From Apophysomyces variabilis (lineage: Eukaryota; Mucoromycota; Mucoromycetes; Mucorales; Mucoraceae), in NCBI GenBank assembly GCA_002749535.1, contig MZZL01000375.1, positions 147,112 to 211,111 of the forward strand: DNA of 64,000 nucleotides, written 5' to 3'. This document shows positions 47,819-58,588 of the stretch, piece after piece. Numbering within the stretch: position 1 is the first letter of the stretch; each line of letters opens with the position of its first letter. Under the pieces are notes generated by a model. That model worked only from the letters and a program-made list of their open reading frames with translations, was not told the DNA's origin and did not search any database. Made by a program: the position numbers and the translations under genes.

Positions 47819-49716
47819 ATGAAGTGGACATTTCGTTTTATGTCCTTGCTTATCTCTTTGGCTCTTTGTCTACTATCGAGAGCCTGGGCTGAACAGCTAC
47901 AAGAGGATTTCCGTTCTCAAAAGAATATCGTCTTTTCGGCTACTATGGGTGGTGCTTCGCATGTAGAATGGGTTTTAAGCATTTTGAATGATCTTGCTGA
48001 ACGTGGTCATCATACTATATTCTTGACAGGGGTAAACAAACCAAAAAAAAGAAAAAAGCACTCACAGCCGGTAATGAAGCTTGTCTAACTGTTTTTCTTT
48101 TCCCTCTCCTTCACTAAGAATCATCACAAAAAATTTGTAAAGCAGTATCCAAAGATCCATGCGGAATTGATGACTTCGTGGGACATAAGGTTTGGCAAGA
48201 AAGTATTCCGACTTGGCCACATGGACCCCTTGTTTCTTGAGCAACAACGAACAATAGCAACACGGATGATGTACGAAGAAGGTAAATATAATAAATATGT
48301 TCATTGTTTCTATATAGAGAGAAAAAGAGAGAGAGAGAGAGAGAGAGAGAAATTAAAGGCATGGGTAACATTATCTTGTAGATTATCTTGCTTATCGCGA
48401 CTGGTTTCAAAAGCTTCGTCCCGACGTAGTCATTTGCGATTACTTACATATTGCGTGCCTAGATGCAGCTGACACAGCCAATCTGCCGTTCATTGTCACT
48501 TCTAGCCTGACTTTTACAAAAGGTACTCATCAATCCTTCTTTGCCTTGTCTTCGCACTGATCCTTCTAGGGCTATTCCAGATAGTTTTGCACCCTATATC
48601 AATGCTGAAATGTTTCTTCGTCAATACGATGTCACGCTTCATCAATCATTTCGTACAAGGTTCTATGACAAGTTTATTGTCCCGCTTGTTTTGTGGAAAC
48701 GATGCATGACTGAGAGTCGAGCTATATCCCACATCAAAGCAGAATTAGGCGTCAAAGAGAGTGATGCCGATATCCACAGGCGTCTTCGGGACACACTCAA
48801 GTTGGTGAACAATTTTTATGGTATTGAAGCTGCTCGTCCCATGGGTCCTTTGGTGGAGTTGGTGGGTCCCATATTGACCCGAACCTACGATAGCATGACG
48901 GAGCAGCTTCAACAGTTCTTGGATACCCATCCACGTGTGGCTTACATCGCCTTTGGTCAACATGCTGTACCGACACTTGCAGATAGCACACTTCTTCTGA
49001 CAGCACTCTTTGAAAACATAGAGCAAGGTACACTGGATGGGTTCCTGTGGGCTGGTCCATCTGATGAGTTTCCGTCATCTGTGACAACGCTATCCGGGAA
49101 GACATACTTGATAGCCGATCTATTTGTTTCTAACCAGACAGTGACATCCAAAAACGCGCTCGCCGTCCGATGGGCTCCTCAACAAGCCGTGTTACACCAT
49201 CCTTCTGTGGTTGTGTTTGTATCGCACGGTGGTTTAGGTTCTGTAAATGAAGCGTTGTTTGCAGGAAAACGCTTGGTTATCTTCCCCTTCTTTGCTGATC
49301 AACCTCGAAATTCAGTCAATCTGGAACGTGATGGTGTGGCTGTTCGGCTTATCCGCCAGGCATCGCAAGTTGAAGCAACACAAGCAATACGCAAGGCTGT
49401 ACTGGACGAGGATGGATCAATGCAAGCTAATGTCGAGCGGTACAAAGCCATGGTACAGATCCATTCAAAACATGCTTCATTGCGTGGTGCAGATCTTGTT
49501 GAAGAAGTGCTGTTTACTAATGTGAACGGCAAGCTACCTCATCGATATGAAGCTGCACGACAAATGTCGTTTATCAAAGCATATAACCTAGACCTTTATT
49601 TTGTACTCGCTTTATTGATCTTTATGCCAGCCTTGACTATATGGAGAATAAGCCAAAGGATGCTGACTAGAATCAAACGTCATTCAGGCGACAGCAAGTT
49701 GTCGAAAATGGAATAG
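47819..49716 (+). CDS. UDP-glycosyltransferase, GT1 family, copy 2
   Basis: Four exons (47819-48031, 48119-48281, 48382-48522, 48581-49716) with the same exon lengths and phases as copy 1, again 550 residues. The signal peptide (FMSLLISLALCLLSRAWA) and most of the N-terminal acceptor-binding half differ clearly from copy 1, whereas 48474-49508 (end of exon 3, intron 3 and most of exon 4) appears identical to 43501-44535. The last 65 or so residues diverge again, including the membrane segment. Family motifs and role are as for copy 1; the differing N-terminal half suggests another acceptor. A GA repeat (48327-48351) fills intron 2. Confidence 0.9.
48327..48351 (+). repeat. (GA)n microsatellite in intron 2 of GT1 copy 2
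   Basis: GA repeat of about 12 units; absent from the matching intron of copy 1. Confidence 0.85.
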
Positions 49717-50164
49717 GTGACAAGACTCTGATACGTCTCTATGGTGACTCCACTCTAGAAACCAAAGATCAGTGACTAGCTTTCCGTTAAATAGAAGACA
49801 ACGAATGTACGCATAGCTGGGAAAATAATTGATACATTCAGTTTCCTTATGCTGATAGCATTTCTATTTCTATACTCATATTATTTCCCGATGACTTTGA
49901 CACCTAACGAGCTATTCCACCGCGGTTTATCTAATCGCTGTGGGCCATCAGACCGGGATTATCGCGGGAAGGAATGAACTTTGTTTCGTCGATTTTCTCC
50001 ATTTATTCGCATTACAGGTATATGAACTATAGTAGCAATTCATATATAAGAGAAGATTGTGTGGATTTACAGTAATGGCAAAGAGAGTTAAAGAAAAGGT
50101 ATGGGCGATCAGGCTGTTCCATATACCACATCTAGCTCTGTATCAGCTGGATAACACAAACAAA
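49717..50164. other. intergenic between convergent GT1 and ACR3 genes
   Basis: 3' flanks of two convergent genes; nothing else recognised. Confidence 0.4.
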
Positions 50165-51533
50165 CTAGCAGCCCTCAGTGTCCTCTTTGTTCGATTGCTT
50201 TTGCCAATTCATCTTCTTCTTCAACAATAAAGCGGCATAGACGAGCACAATCAAAACTATAACAGATATGTTAGAAGCGAATCATTAAAGAAAGCAAAGC
50301 CTATCCTCACCTGGTACTTCAATGAGAGGTCCCACCGTGGCCGCCAAGGCCTGCTCGGATTGGATACCGTAGGCACCAACAGCCACAGCGATGGCAAGTT
50401 CAAAATTGTTGCTGGCCGCCGTGAAACTTTGTGTAACCACCATCGCATACTCGAATCCGATCGCCTTAAGGACAAAAAAGGGGACAAAGAACATGACGAG
50501 AAAATACATGACCATCGGGACCATCACACGGAACACGGAACCAATGTGCGCAATGATCTCATGGCCTTGATTGGCAAACATGACCACGATCGTGTATAGC
50601 AATCCCACCAATGCCAGTGGGGCAAAGTGAGGAATGAAGGTAAAGTCATACCACTGCTCTCCTTTCAGCCATCGCAACGAGAAGCGGGTGATAATGCCTG
50701 CCAAGAGTGGAATACCCAGGTATATCAACACAGACTGAGCGATTGGCCAGATATCCGTATGAATGCTACGGTCAATAGGAGCACCGAACCAAGACGGGAC
50801 AAGGTTAATAAAGAGGACGCTGTAAGGTGAATAGAGGGCAATCTGAAGAATCGAGTTGATGGCAACAAGGATAGCGCAATAATTGGCATCTCCACCAGCC
50901 AGATGGTTCCATATCAACACCATGGCAATGCATCTAAATCAAAATAGATGAATGAACTGCAATTTTTTTTCTTTGCTCTTTCGTCTTTTACTCTACCTTG
51001 CGATACCGACCATCACGACGCCTGTACGGAAGCCGGGAAGGTCAGGAAGCGTGGCCCAGGCAAAGCCTGTCATCACGATAGGTCCAATCACCCAATTGAT
51101 GAAAATGGAAATCAAGATTTGGATCCAAATTCGTCTGTCTGATATAATCGAGGGAAGTCGCTCGTACTGAACTTTGCATAGGACCGGGTACATCATCACC
51201 AGTAAACCAATGGCGATCGGAACAGAGACCGATCCAAATTGGACGGTGGCAAACGCTGGTTGAACGTTCGGAACGTAGTATCCAATCAAGACACCAACAA
51301 TCATGGCCAGTAAGATCCATAGAGCGAGGAATCGGTCAAGAAAGCCCAATTGTTTAACAAGACCTTAACTCGGTGGATCACGTAAGTGGCAACGGATCAA
51401 ACACTTTCATTTCTTTACCTGTCGTTGTGCCATTCTCCGTTCTTGTTCTTACATCCTCTTCAGATTCTTTGATACAATGGTCATATTTACAGTCGGATGA
51501 CCAATAGCATATATTCTGGCTATCAGTCGTCAT
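50165..51533 (-). CDS. ACR3: arsenite efflux transporter ACR3, copy 1
   Basis: Four exons (51419-51533, 50997-51363, 50311-50933, 50165-50256) encode 398 residues. It exports arsenite across the plasma membrane, driven by the membrane potential. Residues 40-398 match ACR3/BART transporters: LGFLDRFLALWILLAMIVGV, FGSVSVPIAIGLLVMMYPVL, then NWVIGPIVMTGFAW, and GFEYAMVVTQSFTAASNNFELAIA with the conserved substrate-site region. MYPVLCKVQYE carries the Cys that is essential in family members. About 10 membrane helices are visible. The first exon encodes a hydrophilic N-terminus with CYWSSDCKYDHC, a Cys cluster that could bind arsenite or another thiophilic ion (inference). It is divergent from arsC with a shared 590-bp upstream region. 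A second copy begins at 63645 in the opposite orientation. Confidence 0.95.
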
Positions 51534-52123
51534 TTTATTTTAGGGAAAGAAAGAACAGAAGGAGCAGAAAGCACTGACACAGATCCAGCCCATATATATG
51601 GTTTAGCGGTATTTAAAAAGTGTGCCACTGCTGTTCCAGGTCTTTCCTTTGGTGTTATTGACTTTGTGCTCAAGTGTAGCTGATGTGTCCTGATACATCT
51701 GTATAATATGAAGGAAGAGGATGCTTCGGGTGAGGCATGATTGCATGAACGGACTATTAACTTGTCGACAACAATGCTTAGTAAGCAAGCGTATATTATC
51801 GTTCTATGTGAATACAATGGCAATAGAAGGTCAGAACTATTCCTTACCGGTGCTGTTTTGTTTTATACACCGTTTTCTTTTGGGGTATTCATGGTGTTTA
51901 TAGGTGTGATAATGGAGGAAAGTGTGACCTAAAGCAAAGGTACGGCGTTTTGATTTGTTTCAATTCGCGCTCTGGGAAATCCCGCAATTGGTAGATCCTT
52001 GTCCAAAACAGGACGCGAATCAGTGATTGACGCTGCAGTTTAAATGCCTTGGTAACGAGAGGCACAGGGAGAGAAAGGTACCTTTTTTCTCCCGATTACC
52101 ATAGTACGAATTGTGCATTGCTA
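51534..52123. promoter_or_regulatory. shared upstream region of divergent ACR3 and arsC
   Basis: The 590-bp gap separates two divergently transcribed arsenic genes and so must hold both promoters. CCATATATATGG (51590-51601), a perfect palindrome with a TATA core, lies about 60 bp before the ACR3 ATG. No known arsenic-regulator site was identified. Confidence 0.45.
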
Positions 52124-52618
52124 ATGTCAACGGAAAACAAGGAAAGCGTTCTTTTCGTGTGTCGTCACAATTCGTGCCGCTCGCAAATTGCAGAAGGATT
52201 TGCACGCCATTGGTTTGGTCATGACGCTACAACACCATTCTTCAAGCGCGTTGAAAGTGCTGCGCTTGAAGGCATGAGCTCAGTCAACCCTGATGCTATC
52301 AAGACTATGGCCGAGATAGGCATGGATATTACTAATCAGTCTTCCAAAATGATTGATATGTTTTCACCCGAAGCGTTTTCCATCATCGTATCGATGTGTG
52401 GATGCGGAGCGACTGTACCTGAAGCTTGGAAAACTGGCAAGCGATTTGAAGATTGGAACATAACTGATCCTACGGGTGGAAGCGAATCCGACTTCCAGAC
52501 CGCCCGAGATGAAATTGGTTCCCGTGTCAAAGAATTGGTGGCGTCCATCAAGGAACAACGCAAGCCGACCTATACACTCTATGTAGCTGACGCCTGTCCA
52601 CTACCTCAACGCCGCTGA
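52124..52618 (+). CDS. arsC: arsenate reductase, low-molecular-weight phosphatase (bacterial ArsC) type
   Basis: An intronless 164-residue protein that reduces arsenate to arsenite for export by ACR3. The phosphatase-type P-loop VLFVCRHNSCRSQIAEGF has the C-x5-R motif (C-RHNSC-R). Downstream MCGCGATVPEAW provides the further Cys residues used to relay the disulfide, and FEDWNITDPTGG is the acidic loop shared with bacterial, notably cyanobacterial-type, arsenate reductases. Fungi usually use Acr2, a Cdc25/rhodanese-type enzyme of different fold, so this gene suggests transfer from bacteria. It is divergent from ACR3 and convergent with arsH. The ATG at 52124 is the first in frame and lies 9 residues before the first strand. 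A C-terminal extension of about 20 residues has no counterpart that I know. Confidence 0.92.
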   Translation: MSTENKESVLFVCRHNSCRSQIAEGFARHWFGHDATTPFFKRVESAALEGMSSVNPDAIKTMAEIGMDITNQSSKMIDMFSPEAFSIIVSMCGCGATVPEAWKTGKRFEDWNITDPTGGSESDFQTARDEIGSRVKELVASIKEQRKPTYTLYVADACPLPQRR

Positions 52619-52921
52619 AGATGATGTCTGCAAAATGATTGATGTAGTAGTTATTCGATTGAATTATACATAAAATAACTCTTATTCGGACAGATAGTAA
52701 TGGGAAGGCACACAATGAGTTACGGATCAAATGCATAATTTGTCTCTGAGTGTACCAAAACGTTACATTACAAAGCAAATAGCCAAGGCGGAACGATCGA
52801 TGCCAACACGCTCTCTATCACGGAAGATTTATTGCAATTGGGATCTATTTTGTTTTTTACTTTTCATATCAATGTCTCTCTAATAGTGCATCTAAATGAT
52901 ATCAATGGAGATAAAATGATT
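52619..52921. other. intergenic between convergent arsC and arsH
   Basis: About 300 bp of AT-rich 3' flanks with no gene. Confidence 0.4.
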
Positions 52922-53800
52922 TTAAGTTGTCATCTTCATTGTCTCCTTTTCGAGTTGCGTAAGCAACCTGCCTTGTAGACGTTTTTCTTTCCGTTCGCTG
53001 TATCGATCTACTAATCGTTCGCTATGGGGTCGCAGGAGTAAGGTCATCCGGAATAGTTCTTCGGCCACATCTACCACGCGATCCCGTAAACTACTTTCCT
53101 TCATACGCCCTTTATCATCGAACTCTGTCCACGCTTTAGGGACAGAGGATTGATTGGGAATAGTGAACATACGCATCCATCGTCCCAACAATCGGAGTGT
53201 GTTCACCGTGTTGAAACTCTGAGATCCGCCACTAACCTGAGCTACCGCTAAGGTGCGACCTTGCGTAGGTCGAACGGAACCAATAGATAGAGGAATCCAA
53301 TCAATCTGGTTCTTGAACACGGCGGTGATGGCTCCATGTTGTTCCGGACAGACCCATACTTGCGCTTGAGACCATGCACTAAGCTCTCGAAGTTCTTGAA
53401 CTTTGGGGTGGTTATGTGACACATCGTCTTTTACGGGAAGCCCAGCCGGGTTGAAGACCTTGACGTCCGCTCCAAGCTTATCCAAGATACGAGCAAACTC
53501 ATACGCCAGGAATCTTGAGTAAGAGGTGGAACGAAGTGATCCGTACAGAATCAGCACTTTCACCGGATCCTGACCAACACCTGATTGGTAAGCGCTTTCC
53601 AAATCTAAATCAGCAACCCAGTCTGTTGCCTTTTCGTGCTCTGGGAGTAGGTACGGTTTGAAGTTGTTTTCGAGACTCATGATGGAATGGTGTTTTCGTT
53701 CTGAGTAAGGGCGATGGTAAAAGAGAGGGACGAATGTCGATCGTTTTAGCAGAGAGGGTAGTCCTGACCGTCGTAGAGCAGAAAGGGAAACCAAGAGCAT
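52922..53800 (-). CDS. arsH: ArsH NADPH-dependent FMN reductase / organoarsenical oxidase
   Basis: An intronless 292-residue protein. The flavodoxin-like core starts with [20 protein letters not shown] (FMN phosphate loop) and continues with [19 protein letters not shown] and [20 protein letters not shown], then [15 protein letters not shown], all ArsH hallmarks. Known activities of the family: NADPH:FMN reduction, and oxidation of trivalent organoarsenicals to less toxic pentavalent forms. The first ATG gives about 40 residues before the second Met (residue 41, [10 protein letters not shown]), a segment rich in Arg, Lys, Ser and Leu without acids until residue 34. This resembles a mitochondrial presequence, so start choice may decide location; that is inference. 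It completes a three-gene arsenic cluster with ACR3 and arsC. Confidence 0.93.
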   Translation of the reverse strand: MLLVSLSALRRSGLPSLLKRSTFVPLFYHRPYSERKHHSIMSLENNFKPYLLPEHEKATDWVADLDLESAYQSGVGQDPVKVLILYGSLRSTSYSRFLAYEFARILDKLGADVKVFNPAGLPVKDDVSHNHPKVQELRELSAWSQAQVWVCPEQHGAITAVFKNQIDWIPLSIGSVRPTQGRTLAVAQVSGGSQSFNTVNTLRLLGRWMRMFTIPNQSSVPKAWTEFDDKGRMKESSLRDRVVDVAEELFRMTLLLRPHSERLVDRYSERKEKRLQGRLLTQLEKETMKMTT

Positions 53801-55213
53801 ACTCCTGAATGGTGGAAAAACCCACAATCCGGTTCCTATCTGATCGTCGATTGTTCATTTCCCGCAGCTGACATTACAAGCTGGGTTGAAATCTTTTTCC
53901 GCCGTATCCAGTCCATCCGCATACCCGCATTGTTGTCACCGTCCCGCATTTGTATGGTCTATGAGCAACTTTCTATCTCGCTTCCTTATCTGCTATCAGA
54001 AATAGAGATTTATGAATCAAATTATGGATCTATTCTAGGAACGGATTATATACAGTACTCTCTCCAATACGCCTATATCAACAAGTTGATCACGAATCAT
54101 AGGCGAAGGGATCTGTGTCGGGCGCTCAGTCCTTTGCCAAGCGAGTATTGATACTACTGGATTTAGAAAACACTCGTGGGAGGAGTTGCTTATACAAAAG
54201 CCTCCAGCAAGGGCATTCCGATCCAAGAAGTGAAGCTGCCTGCAGATTGGAGTCTCCAGAGCAACATGTTTGACAAGTGATGTTTCAAACGATATAATCA
54301 ACATCAACATGGCACGAAAAACAACGCAAACGGTTTCCTTGCAAGAAACGGAGAAACATGCTGTACCATATCTCCAAGCGGAATGAAGTCAACAACAATT
54401 GTGATAGGCATGACCCACACTCGGGACATTGGACAAAACGAAGCCGAAACATTGTGCGGGTTTACCTGCCCGCGGTAGCGCTTTCCCTTTTAATAATAAT
54501 TACATAATTCCCAACATCTTCTTTTTTGTTACTGGTTTACACCGTTAATCTTTCTGTCCCTCAGAATGGCATATCTACTAAATGATCAACCTGCTCTCCT
54601 CACTTATTTTGTATATCAGCCATTGCTACAATCGACTCGAGCTTATCACAATTCAAAAAGAGACACTATCGTAAGAACTAAATGTTTGTTGGCTGAAACA
54701 TATACTAACGCTCGTTAATGACTGTCTTACGTTAGTAAAACATGCAATGAAGTTTTTTCGCTGGCAAACTTAATGTGAATTATTGCATATACTGTATATA
54801 CAACCTGAATATCGGCTCAACTAGCGCTTGTTTTCTTTCAATATGCTTGCAGGAAAAGTGATCCAGGCTAATGAAAATGACGCACTGCTGAAAAAGTCGT
54901 CGAAAAATGACGAAGTGTTGCTACGGCAGCGAGGCTGGCTTAATCCTCAAATCATAATGTGATCATTCTCCGTGATTACGCACATGATTCCTTCTTTCTA
55001 ACTTTTTGCTTTCTTTAATTCAATATAAGTAAGAAACGTAAATGTGCTTTCGACAGCTACAAGAAAATACAGAATCAAAATTAAAAAGGAAAATCGATAG
55101 CTAAATATCGATGGTTGTTCTCAGTTTAGTTTACTAGCGCCGAAAGAAATGCACTACATCAAAATGAACTGTAATAGTTGGGTAAAAAACATGGAAAAAA
55201 CAGAAACTACCAT
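53801..55213. other. intergenic between arsH and SNF7
   Basis: No gene or repeat recognised. Contains the arsH upstream region and the SNF7 3' flank. Confidence 0.4.
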
Positions 55214-56216
55214 CTACATGGCCATGGCAGCCTTCAATGCTTCAAGCTCAGCATCATCCTCATCCTCCACGACTCTTGTTTTACGTGCTAAATAATGAAA
55301 AGGATTAATGAGTGAGCGAGATCCACCCCTTCCTATCTTTGAACCGTTTTCTTTTTCTTTTCTTTACCTGGCTCATGAGTAGGTACATTGGGAGTATATA
55401 GTGCTGGGGAAGGTGTTTCGAGCATTTTCGCATCCAGTTCTTCCTGTTCAAGTTCTTCCAATTCAGCAGCCAGCTCATCCTAAAGATAAAGTAGGTTAGA
55501 AAACTCACATACAGACATGCTCGATCTTATGTTTCGATGAATTTCTCAGTTTGCTTTTTCTTTTCTTTTACCTCATCCATTTCTTCACCAACGGGCCGTG
55601 CAAGGGCTTCAGATAATTCCTTTGAGATATCCATTTCACTCTGAATGTCATCCATTATGTCGTCCAACTTATTAATATCCCTTTGTGCATAAAAGTTAAA
55701 AAAAAATAAGTAATCTGTACGACTAGCAATCCATTTTCTTTTTTGCAGAGTTGGTAATACGTACAGTGATCCATGGATATTTCTCATTGCTTCAGCACCC
55801 GTACGCATAGCATTCATGGTCTCCAAGTTGACATTAGCGTTTTCAATTGCCATCATTTGTGTCTCGATCGTAAATCGTGTATTGTTCATCCGTTCAATAT
55901 TGCTCTCAAGAGCTTTCTTTTTCCTAAGGGCCAACATAGCCGCTACAAGGAATCATTGTGAGATGGATATTAAGCAAGCATTCCATGTCACGAGATAAAT
56001 AATCCAACAAGAAGAGGAATAGAATGCCAAGAGTCACTTTTCTGCTTTACCTCGTTTATTCTTCGTAGCGTTAGCCTTGGCAATCTTAAGCTGCTGGTCG
56101 ACCAGGCTTTGTTCATGCGCTTGCCGCTTCTCTAGCATATCCAAAGTCTCTCGTAGTTTATAAATGGCATCCTTTGCCGTAGGCTTGGATCTTGCTCTGC
56201 CAAAGAATAAGTTCAT
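55214..56216 (-). CDS. SNF7: ESCRT-III subunit Snf7/Vps32 (CHMP4)
   Basis: Five exons (56051-56216, 55765-55942, 55572-55680, 55368-55479, 55214-55287) encode 212 residues, close to the family length. It polymerises on endosomal membranes to drive vesicle budding into multivesicular bodies. The N-terminal MNLFFGRARSK with basic residues, then AIYKLRETLDMLEKRQ and a long coiled region (AAMLALRKKKALESNIERM), are the basic helix hairpin; AMRTGAEAMRNIHGSLDINK is typical of Snf7. The acidic C-terminal half includes DDIMDDIQSEMDISKELSEAL, and the last helix AELEALKAAMAM resembles the Bro1/Alix- or Vps4-binding end. All introns are GT..AG. Confidence 0.94.
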
Positions 56217-56354
56217 GTTGAAAGGACAAAAGATAAAATAAGGTGGGTTGGGAAAAACTGCTGGACAAGAAATCCTAGTGTCGAAAGCTTTGGAGAACTA
56301 AAAGCGGGTTTTCAAATTACGTCATGGGCTCATCCAAGCTTTTACGGGATTATC
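56217..56354. promoter_or_regulatory. SNF7 upstream region
   Basis: About 140 bp between the SNF7 ATG and the start of the mariner-type MITE. The MITE thus sits in the promoter-proximal region of SNF7. Confidence 0.3.
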
Positions 56355-56356
56355 TA

Positions 56357-57389
56357 TTCGCACCAGTAATCCGCACCAGGCATGTCATCAAATCTTTGTT
56401 TAAATGACGTATAATCTAATCCGCACCAGATAAGTCAAGGAACGAATTTCGTATCTGAAAGCCTTTTTCTCTAGAAGTTTTTGTATTATAATTTTCAATA
56501 TTCAAAATAGATCGTTGATTTTTCATTTTAGTGCAGATTTACAGAAAGTCTATTCTGATTATTTTGAAGTTTCCCATATTGTATTCCATTTGACATGGAA
56601 GTTCCTCTGTTGTACATAGCTTACTTATTGTATGCGCATCTTCTCGTTGTGTTACTTAGTTGATAAGAGTGAGAGCTGTTATTATCATCCTGTTTCATAT
56701 CGTCACTGATAGTAGCAGTAGAGCTACTTGCAAACAATAACACTCAGCATCGTTTAACATTGTATTATCTTATATGTGAAATTTTGTTGCTATTTTTTTT
56801 ATTTCATATAGATAATTTTATTGAGTGCGCATATATCGATTGAATACATATTGTATTAATATCTTTGTAGTAATCAGTTTGTCTGCTATGAATGTCAACA
56901 GTTGCGACAATACAAAAGCCGATTGGCCCTAAACTAAAACATGCCATAAAGGAATAAGCGCTCTGCTATCAGTGGCATTACACCACGCGAGTGATGCAGA
57001 CGGCCGGATTGCGTTCCTGAGGATAAACAATATCATTTCGCATGAATGGTCCACATGTCGGTAGAGATCAGCGTTCTGTGCGATATGCAGCCACAGACAA
57101 ACAAATTCCTATTTTTTACATCATGATTTGTTGAATTGATGGATATTATCATTGTAAGAAGAAGGACCGTGTCTCTGCAAAAGTTGGTTGAGCTGGTGAG
57201 ACTGGTATGAACTAATAAGCTACATCATTAAGATAAACAAAAAAACCGAGGAAAGAAGGAAAAGAAAACGGCGCGTTTGACTATTGTCTACATTGCATGG
57301 AGGTAACAGACAAGGTTAGATATGTAGGTTTGAAAGGAACAGGAATCAAGCAAAAATGCCCAGTAAGTGGTGCGGATTACTGGTGCGAA
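56357..57389. mobile_element. mariner-type MITE, 1.03 kb
   Basis: Perfect 22-bp terminal inverted repeats: 56357-56378 starts TTCGCACCAGTAATCC and ends GCACCA; 57368-57389 is its exact complement. TA flanks both ends (56355-56356, 57390-57391), the target duplication of Tc1/mariner elements. A subterminal copy of the inner repeat, TAATCCGCACCAG, lies at 56417-56429. The interior is AT-rich and has no transposase frame, so the element needs a transposase from elsewhere. Whether the dead Tc1/mariner gene at 18.4-19.2 kb was related is unknown. Confidence 0.75.
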
Positions 57390-57391
57390 TA

Positions 57392-58588
57392 GACGGTCCC
57401 AGCTTTTACAACGCCATAAGGGGAGGACATCCCTAACTGTCCGTTACTGTGCTGCTGGCTGCTAGACCAGAGAAAGGCCTTCTTTGTCAGAAGTCCTTGG
57501 AAAGGTTTATGCAGCTTTAGTCCCTCTGCTTTTCAAGAAAATCCATGTTTTATCTTCCCTGTGCTAATGTGAGATATTTCGATAACAAGACGAAGGCACA
57601 ATGTAAGTTTCGAAAAGTGTAGTAGCACGTTTGCATTTCTCTATGTGTGGATATAAAATGGCCTGTTAATGGAAGCCTACACGGAACAAGAGCTGATAAA
57701 ATAAGGATAAATGGAAGATATATCTATGATCAATATGTTAGACGCAAAAAAGTGAACAAAATCCGAAGTATAAAATTCATCCTAAAGCGATCAAAGAATA
57801 AAGTGACTCAAGTTCTTCTGCTTTCCCTTTTAAACAGCTTAAGAGATTGGTAATGGAGTTCAATGAAAAGAGCAAATAAGGACCTTCGTATCTTTTTGAT
57901 CGTTTCTATGTGGGGCAAATTAAGAAGTACATGCAAAACCTAGTTATCGTGCATTCGGGAAAAAAGAACAACAGTTGCAACAAAGGAATTGGTGCAAAGC
58001 ACAGATAAACAACGTTTAATCATAGAGTATCAAAGGTCGTCCTATGCAAGAGAGTTTAAATATTTAAACAAGTAATGAATGATATGTACGCTTATCGAAG
58101 CATTAGCAAAACAAAACAGTATGCTTAGTTAGTGCATAACACAACTCAACCATGTGAGTTAGAGAAATTACTACTCTGCAGATATCAGCTGCAATTCACT
58201 TTCAGCCCAATGTTCAGCGATGAATCAAGTGGGTACGGAGAATCAGGATGAAGAGCAAGAGGAAGGTGCAATGAGACATCTATTTAGCAGTTTTCGGTTT
58301 ACTAGCGGTGACAGTTCCGTTTAAATGCTCTGCAGAATAATAAAACTACTATTTTTTTTTCGAACAATAAGCACTTGTCATACCATATTCCAATTCCTGG
58401 TAAAGAAAAAAACGAGACGGTCCAAGAATGTTATCGTGGAAATTACCAACGGTTAAAAGTTCAGCCTCATGTGAAAAAGCGTTCAGGCTTTCCTGTTGGG
58501 ATAGTGGTGAAGAACGAAAAGTTTGACAGCGTCTTCCCCTTCGTACTCTTCCTTTTCTTTGTTCATTCCACCTTTTCCGACACTCCTC
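57392..58588. other. intergenic upstream of the sphingoid-base kinase
   Basis: AT-rich, with short open frames only and no recognised motif. The last 200 bp are the putative promoter of the kinase gene. Confidence 0.4.

Noticed and set aside
52124..52618. Bacterial contamination as source of arsC
   Set aside because: It is embedded between spliced eukaryotic genes with no assembly gap, and lies next to a spliced ACR3, so insertion in the fungal genome is more likely.
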